7,512 nucleotides of DNA, from assembly GCA_021810735.1 (NCBI GenBank), contig JAJZIF010000141.1, forward strand, positions 1-7,512, given 5' to 3'. The position numbers and the translations under genes were made by a program. The first letter of the stretch is position 1. Each line of letters starts with the position of its first letter. Positions 1-6,472 of this stretch are shown piece by piece. Source of the DNA: Acidobacteriota bacterium (GTDB lineage: Bacteria > Acidobacteriota > Terriglobia > Terriglobales > Acidobacteriaceae). The notes under the pieces are model-generated. The model saw only the letters and a program-made list of their open reading frames with translations, searched no databases and was not told the origin of the DNA.

Positions 1-1197
1 TTTGCGGGCCAGATTACCCTGAACGGTATCACTGCCCGCGCTGAGCACAGCGTCGTACTGCTGCACCGCTTTGGCATGCTCGTTCATCAGGTCGTAAGTC
101 TCCCCGGCTTTCAGCAGGCAGCGCCGCTTGAGCTCCGTGCTCGTCATCGGCTGGAACGCTCCGTCTCGATAGGCCTGCACCGCCGCCGCATATTTCTTCT
201 GCCCGCGCAGCGCTTCGCCGAGTCCAAAGTAGGCCAGCTCCACATGTGCGGAGTCGAAGTAGCCGGGCTTTTTGGCCAGGGCGATCAGATGCTCGTAGGT
301 GTACACCGCCGTCATGCCCTCGCCGCCATCCTTCTGCAGGTTCGCCTGCTCCAGCCGGAACAGGAAACCGTGTGGATATTGCTGCGCCAGGCCCTGCGCA
401 ACCTGCGCTGCCTCCGCATATTTTCCTTCGCGCCGCAGGAACAGCATGATGGCTGTCTTTGCTTCCACCTGAGTAACCGTCCCGTGTGCCGCGTCGTCTT
501 CCAGGGCCGTCATTCCGCGGCTCTTTGACCCATGAATCCCGACAAACCCGAAGAGCAGCTTAAAGGCAAGCGGCAATGTTCCCACAACGTACTGGTAGAC
601 TCCGGTCACCAGCTTTGCGTCCACGTAATTTGGATCCAGTTGCAGCACTCGGTCGCAATCGCCCTTGGCCGACAGTGCCTGCCGCAGACCCGCCCCAAAC
701 GCCCGTTCCCCCATGCCTGAATACACCGCCTCCAGAGCCTTCGCCCAACCCCGGGCAAACAGCGCATTCACGTCGTTGGGGTTCGACTTCAGTTCCGCGT
801 TGGCCTGGCCGATTGCTTCGCTGCTCAGCGACTTTACGCGGGCCCGCGCCTGCGGGTCCGCCGCCACCGTGTGCCCTCCGGACAGGAAGCCATCGTTGGC
901 GTAGAAAGTCGAATCCAGCAGGTCCTGCCGGTTGAGCTCCTGAAAGACCACCGCGTCCAGCACATAATCCGTCGCCATCGGATTTCCAGGATTCTGGGCC
1001 TGGATCTTCTCGAATTCGCCGATCGCCACTTTGTAATTCATGCGGTAGACCTGACCAAAGGCCTGCTGCACCGCGGGCTCCCGGTACAGTGGATTGCTGT
1101 CTACCTTCTGTGCGTGCGCGGACATGGCCACGCCTGCGAGCGCGAGCCCGGCGCAGGCGATGCTGAAAAACCGACCAGAAACTGAAAATCGGGACAT
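1..1197 (-). CDS. Secreted TPR-repeat protein, 3' end cut by window edge
   Basis: An open frame runs without a stop from an ATG at 1197 to base 1, giving 399 codons with the C-terminus missing. Residues 1-30 form a typical Sec signal peptide: basic start (R3, R9), hydrophobic core around 11-25, then A-H-A before Q30 as a likely signal peptidase I site. There is no lipobox, so the mature protein is probably periplasmic or exported. Helical TPR-like units are clear near 317-349 (G-x-A-L-R-G-Q-K-K-Y-A-A-A-V pattern) and 358-388, with weaker ones near 48-72, 142-190 and 255-277. TPRs are protein-interaction scaffolds; no catalytic motif is visible and the partner is unknown. The ATG at codon 25 would remove the signal peptide, so the first ATG is preferred, although only a weak GAAG precedes it. 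The gene lies 68 bases downstream of the GGDEF-EAL gene on the same strand, with no evident terminator between, so co-transcription is plausible. Overlapping plus-strand frames are shadows. Confidence 0.85.
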   Translation of the reverse strand, partial: MSRFSVSGRFFSIACAGLALAGVAMSAHAQKVDSNPLYREPAVQQAFGQVYRMNYKVAIGEFEKIQAQNPGNPMATDYVLDAVVFQELNRQDLLDSTFYANDGFLSGGHTVAADPQARARVKSLSSEAIGQANAELKSNPNDVNALFARGWAKALEAVYSGMGERAFGAGLRQALSAKGDCDRVLQLDPNYVDAKLVTGVYQYVVGTLPLAFKLLFGFVGIHGSKSRGMTALEDDAAHGTVTQVEAKTAIMLFLRREGKYAEAAQVAQGLAQQYPHGFLFRLEQANLQKDGGEGMTAVYTYEHLIALAKKPGYFDSAHVELAYFGLGEALRGQKKYAAAVQAYRDGAFQPMTSTELKRRCLLKAGETYDLMNEHAKAVQQYDAVLSAGSDTVQGNLARK

Positions 1198-1265
1198 ATC
1201 TTCAGGGATTGTAGCTGGACAGTGCTGACAGGGAATACTCTTTTCGCCACTTCCTGGTCCGGTGG

Positions 1266-4200
1266 TTACGGTTCGCGCAGGCTCACCGGAATCGCCGTCG
1301 ACGCAGCCACTTCGCCGATCGTCTCTGCGATCTTTTCCGCTGTCACCGGTGTGCTGAACATAAAGCCCTGCACTTCGTCGCAGCCGTAATCGCGCAGCAG
1401 CAACAGTTGTTCCTCATTCTCCACGCCCTCCGCGGTCACACGCAGATTCAGGCACTTCGCCATCTGAATGATCGCAGCCGTGATGGCCTGGTCATCCGTA
1501 TTCACCGCAACCTCATGAATGAAGCTCCGGTCGATCTTCAGCTTGTTGACCTGGAACTGCCGCAGATAGCTCAGGCTGGAATACCCTGTGCCGAAATCGT
1601 CGATCGCCACCCGCACACCCATCTCTCTGAGCTCTGCCAGAACCTGAAACGTCGCGTCCTCGCCCGCCATCAGCAGACTCTCCGTCATCTCCAGTTCCAG
1701 CCGCTCGGCGGGCAGTCCGCTCTCCCGCAGCGCCCTTCTCACCTGTCGGCAGAATCCCTCCTGACGGAATTGCACCGCCGACACATTCACGGCCACTGCC
1801 GGAGCGTCCATGCCCCAGCCCATAGCCTGCTGGCATGCCGTTCGCAGCACCCATTCTCCAATGGGAATCATCATGCCGCTGTTTTCCGCCACGCGGATGA
1901 ACCGTCCCGGCGGCACCAGTCCCAGTTCCGGATGCTGCCAGCGCAGCAGCGCCTCCCAGCAGACAATCTCGCGAGTTTTTACATCAATTTGCGGCTGATA
2001 CACCAGGAAAAACTGCTCCCTCTCCAGGGCCACGCGCAGGCTGCTCTCCAGTTCCAGCCGTTCCACCGCATATTCCGTCATCTCCGAGGTGAAGAACCGG
2101 AAAGTATTCCGCCCACCTTCTTTGGCGGAGTACATCGCCGCGTCGGCGTTCTTGATCAGCGTCTCCACGTCATCGCCGTGCTCCGGGTAGAGGCTGATTC
2201 CGATGCTGCAGGTCACGCTCAGCGCCCGTCCCTGCAGGTGGAATTCACGGCTGACCTCGTGCGCAACCCTCTCCGCCACCACTGCGGCGTCAGCGCCCTC
2301 TTCCACGGCTCCCAGCACGACCAAAAACTCATCGCCGCCCAGCCGTGCCACCGTGTCCTGTTCGCGCGCCGCCGCCTGCAGTCTTCTGCCCATCTCCAGC
2401 AGCAACTGGTCTCCGCAGGAGTGTCCCAGCGAATCGTTGATCGTTTTAAATCGGTCCAGATCCAGAAACAGAACTGCCAGCCTCTCTTTGTGGCGCCGCG
2501 CGCTGGCTACCGCCTTCCGCAGCCGGTCCTGCAGCAGGGTTCGATTCGGCAGCCCTGTCAGCGAATCGTAGTAGGCCAGCGTCTGGATGCGCTCATCCGC
2601 GAGCTTTCTGTCCGTGATGTCCACCAGCGCGCCTTCCAGAACTGCGTCGCCATGGCCGCCTTGCGGCGCAGTCCGCGCGTTGCTCAACACCCATGCCCAC
2701 CCGCCATCCCGGCGCTGGAATCGATGTTCGGCGTTGACGATCGGGCTTTCTTCGTTCCCGGGATAAAGATGCCTGGTGATCTTCTCCGCTTCCTCGTGAT
2801 GCTCGAGCAGTTCCTCGCGGCCCGCGAATCCCAGAATGCGCGCGCACGCGTCGTTGCAGTCCACAATTGTCCCGTCCGGATTCGCGATATAGAGTCCGGT
2901 CAGATTCCGCTCGAACACCCGCCGATACCGCTCCTCCAGCGCCACCTCGTTCTCCAGTTTCAGCTGAATGATCCTCGTCTGCCGCCGCACACGCCGGCGC
3001 AGGATCACCACCCATCCAAGGATCGCCAGCGCCACGGACAGGACCAGCAGGACCAGATACGCCGCCCGGCGCGCGGTTAGCCATGGCGGGCGTTGCAGTA
3101 CCCGCACATCGGCCGCGCTGCGCAGCACAATCTGGAAATCCGATGGGTTCCCATTGGAGTCTGTCCTGATCGTGCAGATACCCGTCAGCTCTACCTTGCT
3201 TCCGGTGGGCGCATCCAGCGGTGTTTTGCTTCCGTTCGATAAATTCGCTTCGAAGGGAACGTGATCTTTCGAGTCGATGACCAGTGAGAGCATCCCGGAA
3301 TGGCGACGGATCGACTCCACGGTACCGTCAATGCTCACCAGGCGCGCGTTGTAAGCTCCGTGCATGGCCATATGCCCGGTGATCATCGCCGGGCGCAGCA
3401 GAACGTGCCGGTGCATATACCGGATCACTCCTGATTCCAGCACCGGGCTGTATTCGCCCGCCGCCGGGAATCCAAGCACCTCAACCTCATCTCCCGCCCT
3501 GACCGGCGTCCCGTCCTGAGTCTCCACGTAGACGCCGCCCGTGGAATCCATCATGTAGAGGCCCTTGCCCGGAAAACGTGCCGTCACGATTCCCCGCACC
3601 AGCACCCGATGCATATCCGGCAGGTCAGAGGAAAACCTGCGTATCTGCGCGATCGGTGTTGCCGGGATGTGAAAAGGATGCCGCGGCGCCGGCTGCAGGA
3701 TCTTGGCATCCGCCAGCGACGGCATCATCAGGTGAATCGCCACCAGTTGGTCCAGACGGTTGAATGCCGATCCACACACGCCCTGGAACTGCACCATCGC
3801 ATCGACCAGATACATGGGGAATTTCGCGACGTAGTTCGGCACCCGCACCTTGAAGGCGCCCGTGGGAGTCGCCACATCGATCACCAGGATGTTCCCGGCC
3901 GCCTCTTCCACAAACGACCGCACAACTCCGTCCACTTCCACCCACTGCGCATCGTAAGTGCCGGTTGCGGCCTGTTCGTAGGCCAGATGCAGAGGCCTGG
4001 GCAGGGGTGCGTGTCCAACCGCCTTCCAGACAGGATGCGCGATGTACGGGCTAAACCCCTCCTCCGCCACACCCCGCACATCCAGCACTTCACCGGGCTG
4101 TGGAGGCTGGCCCGTCGTGCCTCGCAGATCCACCCAAATTCCCCCGGTATCGTCCTGTATGAACAGGTTCGGGGTAGGGGAGTCGTAATACGTCACCACA

Positions 4201-4430
4201 CCGCGCACGTGAACGGGAGGTGACTTTGCCAGTTGTTCCGGGGTCAGGCTTCGAATGGCTTCAATCTTTCGCAGAACGGACAGGGAATGACGCCGCACCT
4301 GACTTTGGCAGGGCAGAGCCTGCAGCGCCAGCAGTCCGAGGATAGCGGCAAATCCGCTCAGGCGCAGGCCGCGATTGGCTCTTCCTGTGGCCCAGGAGCC
4401 CCGTCCTTTCACGTCAGTCCGTCTATCCAT
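1266..4430 (-). CDS. Membrane-bound OB-like/PAS/GGDEF/EAL cyclic-di-GMP protein
   Basis: This 1054-residue protein is predicted to make and/or degrade cyclic di-GMP. In order it has: a basic N-terminus with a hydrophobic segment at about 21-41 (signal peptide or anchor); a beta-rich region at about 50-450 made of two tandem copies of an OB-like module pair, presumably periplasmic; one membrane helix at about 456-477 followed by a basic stretch ending RRQT; a PAS domain at about 498-607; GGDEF at about 617-780; and EAL at about 790-1040. The GGDEF active-site motif is intact at 698-702, and an RxxD inhibitory site is present at R689-D692 with the usual five-residue spacing. The EAL domain keeps its expected metal and catalytic residues: E826 (EAL), N882, E914, D944-D945 (DDFGTGYSSL), K965, E1001 (AEGVE) and Q1021. 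Both activities therefore look possible, probably set by the periplasmic and PAS inputs. The ATG at 4430 is the first available start, because an in-frame TGA lies three codons upstream. Ligand and dominant activity cannot be read from sequence. Confidence 0.95.
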   Translation of the reverse strand: MDRRTDVKGRGSWATGRANRGLRLSGFAAILGLLALQALPCQSQVRRHSLSVLRKIEAIRSLTPEQLAKSPPVHVRGVVTYYDSPTPNLFIQDDTGGIWVDLRGTTGQPPQPGEVLDVRGVAEEGFSPYIAHPVWKAVGHAPLPRPLHLAYEQAATGTYDAQWVEVDGVVRSFVEEAAGNILVIDVATPTGAFKVRVPNYVAKFPMYLVDAMVQFQGVCGSAFNRLDQLVAIHLMMPSLADAKILQPAPRHPFHIPATPIAQIRRFSSDLPDMHRVLVRGIVTARFPGKGLYMMDSTGGVYVETQDGTPVRAGDEVEVLGFPAAGEYSPVLESGVIRYMHRHVLLRPAMITGHMAMHGAYNARLVSIDGTVESIRRHSGMLSLVIDSKDHVPFEANLSNGSKTPLDAPTGSKVELTGICTIRTDSNGNPSDFQIVLRSAADVRVLQRPPWLTARRAAYLVLLVLSVALAILGWVVILRRRVRRQTRIIQLKLENEVALEERYRRVFERNLTGLYIANPDGTIVDCNDACARILGFAGREELLEHHEEAEKITRHLYPGNEESPIVNAEHRFQRRDGGWAWVLSNARTAPQGGHGDAVLEGALVDITDRKLADERIQTLAYYDSLTGLPNRTLLQDRLRKAVASARRHKERLAVLFLDLDRFKTINDSLGHSCGDQLLLEMGRRLQAAAREQDTVARLGGDEFLVVLGAVEEGADAAVVAERVAHEVSREFHLQGRALSVTCSIGISLYPEHGDDVETLIKNADAAMYSAKEGGRNTFRFFTSEMTEYAVERLELESSLRVALEREQFFLVYQPQIDVKTREIVCWEALLRWQHPELGLVPPGRFIRVAENSGMMIPIGEWVLRTACQQAMGWGMDAPAVAVNVSAVQFRQEGFCRQVRRALRESGLPAERLELEMTESLLMAGEDATFQVLAELREMGVRVAIDDFGTGYSSLSYLRQFQVNKLKIDRSFIHEVAVNTDDQAITAAIIQMAKCLNLRVTAEGVENEEQLLLLRDYGCDEVQGFMFSTPVTAEKIAETIGEVAASTAIPVSLREP

Positions 4431-4432
4431 GG

Positions 4433-4437
4433 CTCCT
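4433..4437 (-). promoter_or_regulatory. Closely spaced Shine-Dalgarno of the GGDEF-EAL gene
   Basis: Read on the minus strand, AGGAG sits only two bases before the ATG at 4430, closer than the usual 5-9 bases. An in-frame TGA just upstream rules out a longer product. The next in-frame candidate, the GTG at codon 7, would be 20 bases from this site, which is too far. The ATG at 4430 therefore stands, but initiation may be weak. Confidence 0.45.
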
Positions 4438-4494
4438 CATGGCCCGGGGATCAGCCTCGGCCGCCTGTTCCTACCCGGGTTAGCAAACGTCATC

Positions 4495-4505
4495 GTTCTC
4501 AGAAC
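4495..4505. promoter_or_regulatory. 11-bp palindrome, candidate operator of the GGDEF-EAL gene
   Basis: GTTCTCAGAAC is a perfect inverted repeat of 5+1+5 bases, lying 65 bases upstream of the GGDEF-EAL start codon. Size and position suit a small dimeric regulator. No regulator is encoded in the window and the motif occurs once here, so its role is a guess. Confidence 0.25.
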
Positions 4506-4857
4506 AATCCTTCTGGGCGAGGCACAGACACATGCATCGTCGTCGGCGGGAGATTTGCCATCCAGGAAGATGGCGCTCCTGGCCCATCAGGAAAAGCTGC
4601 GATTGCCGGCTGGGGGGCGGTATGTTCTTCTAGTACTCCATCGGGAGGGATGCAGGCAACCGTTTTCTCGGGCTCGCGGCTCTTTCGTCGTCTTGTGCAG
4701 CAACATTGCGTCGGCCCTTTGCCGCCCTGCCCCCGGGAATTACGTTCTCGTCGCCTTATGTCCTGCGTGGTTGCGGCAGGCCAGGTCCTCGCGATCTCCC
4801 TCGCGGAGCCGAGCAGCCCGAGCTTATGAAGGCTGCTATTTCTGTCGCCGATCCGTT

Positions 4858-4866
4858 TGCTATACT
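4858..4866 (+). promoter_or_regulatory. Extended -10 promoter of tRNA-Phe
   Basis: TGCTATACT fits the extended -10 pattern TGnTATAnT, with five of six matches to TATAAT at 4861-4866. A -35 element is poor (TTTCTG at 4839-4844 at best), as is common when the extended -10 is good. Transcription would start near 4873, giving a leader of about 74 bases before the mature tRNA 5' end. No other strong promoter lies between here and the tRNA. Confidence 0.5.
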
Positions 4867-4946
4867 GGCTGAGGTTGTTGGACGAGCGCGGCTTCATCCC
4901 TTCCGCAGTTTCGATCCGCTCCCCTTAGCGCTGGTTTCCATCCGGC

Positions 4947-5021
4947 GGCCAGGTAGCTCAGTGGTAGAGCGCGGCCCTGAAAAGGCCGGCGTCGGCGGTT
5001 CGATCCCGTCCCTGGCCACCA
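4947..5021 (+). tRNA. trnF: tRNA-Phe (anticodon GAA), CCA encoded
   Basis: The 75 bases fold into a complete cloverleaf. The acceptor stem GGCCAGG (4947-4953) pairs with CCTGGCC (5011-5017). The D arm is GCTC/GAGC (4956-4959, 4967-4970). The anticodon stem CGGCC/GGCCG (4972-4976, 4984-4988) encloses loop CTGAAAA with anticodon GAA at 4979-4981, reading Phe codons UUY. The variable loop has five bases. The T arm GGCGG/CCGTC carries one G-U pair around loop TTCGATC. Discriminator A5018 is followed by encoded CCA (5019-5021). It is a lone tRNA, not part of a tRNA cluster here, and lies where the base composition changes, so it could be an integration site. No intron or defect is seen. Confidence 0.97.
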
Positions 5022-5113
5022 CCCCCCATCTGGGAAAATCCGACTCTGTCCTCGTTTCTGACGTAGTCGCGTGTTTTTGCGGCCTGAATGGGCTCAAAGG
5101 GCTCAATCCGGCA

Positions 5114-5157
5114 TTCGCGATCCCTTCTATATCTGCGTTCCTTGATTGGATCGCGAA
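5114..5157. repeat. 10-bp inverted repeat in the leader
   Basis: TTCGCGATCC at 5114-5123 and GGATCGCGAA at 5148-5157 are exact reverse complements separated by 24 bases. Transcribed, they could form a stem of ten pairs; as DNA, the arms could be paired protein-binding half-sites. There is no T-run after the second arm, so it is not a standard intrinsic terminator. A TATATC resembling a -10 box (5128-5133) lies between the arms, but with no matching -35. Confidence 0.5.
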
Positions 5158-5484
5158 CTCCCGGAGAAGTCTATCGAATCTCATCCCGAACGTAGGGCTA
5201 TTACAGCTTGGCGAACCATGACTGGAAATTCATCTTCGCGTTCGCCATACCGGCGCGCCAGAGCCAGGTCGCAAGCAACTCAACCGGATTTCGACGGAGA
5301 GGCAACTGCAAACTTTCGCTTCCTTATCGCAGTGGCCGCAGGGATCCGTCTTTTGCATTTCATTGGTGCTGGCCCAGTAATCCGATGCTTGTCTTCTAAC
5401 GTGGAAAATCTTCGGGAGATCGGTCCCGGCGAACAGGTGGCCGAGTGTAGACTGGGGTTAGATTCGGATGCCAATCGTGGAGGT

Positions 5485-5497
5485 CCGGGATTCCCGG
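5485..5497 (+). promoter_or_regulatory. GC-rich palindrome just before the methyltransferase RBS
   Basis: CCGGGATTCCCGG is a 6+1+6 inverted repeat, ending four bases before the GGGAG ribosome site at 5501-5505. In RNA it could form a five-pair CCGGG/CCCGG stem with a three-base loop close enough to affect ribosome access. It could also be a DNA operator or chance. Confidence 0.3.
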
Positions 5498-5510
5498 TGC
5501 GGGAGCAGAT

Positions 5511-6245
5511 ATGCGAGAGTTTGTTCGAAGTTGGATACTCCCTTTTGCGAAGAAGCAGGGGTGGAAGAGATTTTGTGAGATCGGAGCAAGCAATGGTGTA
5601 AGTACGGACGAGATCCTGCATCTGTCGAATGTGGAACACTGTATCATCGATCCGTGTCTGGATACCGACCTGGTCCGCAAGTATTCCAGTGATCCCAGGG
5701 TAACAGTGCTGAAGGCTCTCAGCTTGGACGCGCTTCGATCAGTCGTAGGGACTTACGATTGCATTCTTATAGACGGCGATCATAACTGGTATACAGTCTA
5801 TAATGAATTGCAGACAATTCAGCAGCGCGGACTACTGCGAAGGGGCGGCGTCATATTTTTGCATGACGTCGTCTGGCCCTACGGTCGACGAGATATGTAT
5901 TACCAGCCGGATACGATTCCCGCGGAGTTTCGCCAGCCCTACGCCATTAAAGGCATGATTAGGGGACAAAGCAAACTATGTGAGGACGGGGGTGTGAATT
6001 CGCAACTCTGCAATGCAATATATGAAGGCGGACCTCGCAATGGGGTACGGGCCGCCGTGGAAGATTTTATAAGGCAGCATGTTGACGATTACAAATATTG
6101 TCAACTGCAAAACCAGTTCGGCATGGGGCTGTTGCAGTACCGTTCGAACAAGGCATCCGAGAACGCCTCTTTGCTTCTTCTCAGGCTGAAGGTGCATATT
6201 TTCAATTTAGTCTTTCGTGCCCGCTCGCTCCTGTTCCGGACTTAA
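5511..6245 (+). CDS. Class I SAM-dependent methyltransferase, polysaccharide-locus type
   Basis: This 244-residue protein has a Rossmann-type methyltransferase fold and probably methylates a sugar or glycan precursor in the cytoplasm; the substrate is unknown. The SAM-binding glycine motif is at 21-31 (F-C-E-I-G-A-S-N-G-V-S), an acidic residue ending the second strand is D47, and I-L-I-D-G-D-H-N-W at 85-93 is the conserved strand seen in Methyltransf_24-like proteins. The stretch G112-Y131, with H118-D119 and W-P-Y-G-R-R-D, and the later E-G-G-P-R-N-G-V (172-179) are features I recall from glycan-cluster methyltransferases. The C-terminal 26 residues (219-244) are hydrophobic and basic and might touch the membrane. 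The ATG at 5511 follows a good Shine-Dalgarno (GGGAG, five bases away), and an in-frame TAG at 5448 limits extension. The flippase gene follows on the same strand after 227 bases. GC is locally low (22 of 60 at 5761-5820), unlike the left half. Confidence 0.9.
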   Translation: MREFVRSWILPFAKKQGWKRFCEIGASNGVSTDEILHLSNVEHCIIDPCLDTDLVRKYSSDPRVTVLKALSLDALRSVVGTYDCILIDGDHNWYTVYNELQTIQQRGLLRRGGVIFLHDVVWPYGRRDMYYQPDTIPAEFRQPYAIKGMIRGQSKLCEDGGVNSQLCNAIYEGGPRNGVRAAVEDFIRQHVDDYKYCQLQNQFGMGLLQYRSNKASENASLLLLRLKVHIFNLVFRARSLLFRT

Positions 6246-6248
6246 CTG

Positions 6249-6307
6249 CTGATCTGAAGGCTGCCATGTGTTTGGCCCTTTCCGCTGGTATTTCAGGTGC
6301 AGATCAG
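6249..6307 (+). repeat. 8-bp inverted repeat after the methyltransferase
   Basis: CTGATCTG (6249-6256) and CAGATCAG (6300-6307) are exact reverse complements 43 bases apart, starting four bases after the methyltransferase stop codon. It might form a long-range stem in the transcript. No T-run follows, so it is not a standard terminator. An 8-bp match over this distance can occur by chance. The rest of the 227-base gap shows a small CCGC/GCGG hairpin at 6389-6401, no clear promoter, and one possible tiny frame (6266-6367). Confidence 0.35.
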
Positions 6308-6472
6308 AACGGGTGTGACTCCATCGCGCCCCGTATCATATCGCCGATTCCGGCGCTGTACCCTTAAGCCGAGCACGAACCTGCAACACCGCTGAAGGCG
6401 GGAGTCTTTACCGGTTGTCTGTTAATGGGACAGGGCAGGCACTTTTGAAATAGACGCAAGGAATTGGGAACC

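Larger units (their letters stand above)
4431..4946. other. Gene-free divergent region between the GGDEF-EAL gene and the tRNA
   Basis: These 516 bases separate the leftward GGDEF-EAL gene from the rightward tRNA. Several frames of 130-200 codons cross it, but their translations are rich in Arg, Pro and Ser, have no recognisable motif or coherent hydrophobic pattern, and mostly run into the neighbouring gene antisense, so I do not call them. The region holds a candidate extended -10 promoter for the tRNA at its right end and an 11-bp palindrome at 4495-4505. I found no convincing sigma-70 promoter for the leftward gene and no match to the c-di-GMP riboswitch core. Confidence 0.6.
5022..5510. 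other. Gene-poor leader between tRNA-Phe and the methyltransferase
   Basis: I do not call a gene in these 489 bases. It contains a 9-base near-tandem repeat (GGGCTCAAA then GGGCTCAAT, 5090-5107), a 10-bp inverted repeat (5114-5157), an 8-bp inverted repeat (TGGCGAAC at 5209-5216, GTTCGCCA at 5240-5247) and a 13-base palindrome at 5485-5497. A 151-codon plus frame from 5146 runs through it and into the methyltransferase gene; its product has no motif I know. Short stretches of two other plus frames near 5208-5330 look faintly protein-like, which could mean a decayed gene, but the evidence is thin. No good sigma-70 promoter is visible, yet the methyltransferase should have one here unless read-through from the tRNA serves. 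Confidence 0.5.

Noticed and set aside
76..1185. Several plus-strand frames of 60-150 codons
   Set aside because: They lie antisense to the continuous TPR gene, which has a good signal peptide and repeat pattern. The plus products have no coherent features.
1198..1265. Terminator or promoter between the GGDEF-EAL and TPR genes
   Set aside because: No stem with a T-run and no paired -35/-10 boxes could be found in these 68 bases.
1407..3080. 557-codon plus-strand frame opposite the GGDEF-EAL gene
   Set aside because: The minus strand encodes unmistakable PAS, GGDEF and EAL motifs here. The plus frame is His/Gln/Arg-rich with no domain and is explained by the GC-rich codon use of the real gene.
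4441..4620. c-di-GMP riboswitch upstream of the GGDEF-EAL gene
   Set aside because: A TGGCAAATC and a GGGTAGGAACAG resemble parts of the class I core, but the conserved helices and the GCAAAGC-type element are not present in order.
4375..4897. Overlapping frames on both strands between the GGDEF-EAL gene and the tRNA (4375-4872 plus, 4499-4897 minus)
   Set aside because: Composition is low-complexity Arg/Ser/Pro, there is no motif, and one starts inside the GGDEF-EAL gene while the other runs across the tRNA promoter.
5041..5078. Intrinsic terminator after the tRNA
   Set aside because: CGACT and AGTCG could pair ahead of a five-T run, but the stem has only five pairs, the loop is 19 bases, and the T-run is offset.
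4894..5184. Minus-strand 96-codon frame running through the tRNA
   Set aside because: Much of it is the reverse complement of the tRNA; frames of this kind across tRNA genes are a common artefact.
5146..5601. 151-codon plus frame before and overlapping the methyltransferase
   Set aside because: It overlaps 91 bases of the well-supported methyltransferase in another frame, lacks a convincing ribosome site and shows no recognisable domain. Kept only as part of the leader question.
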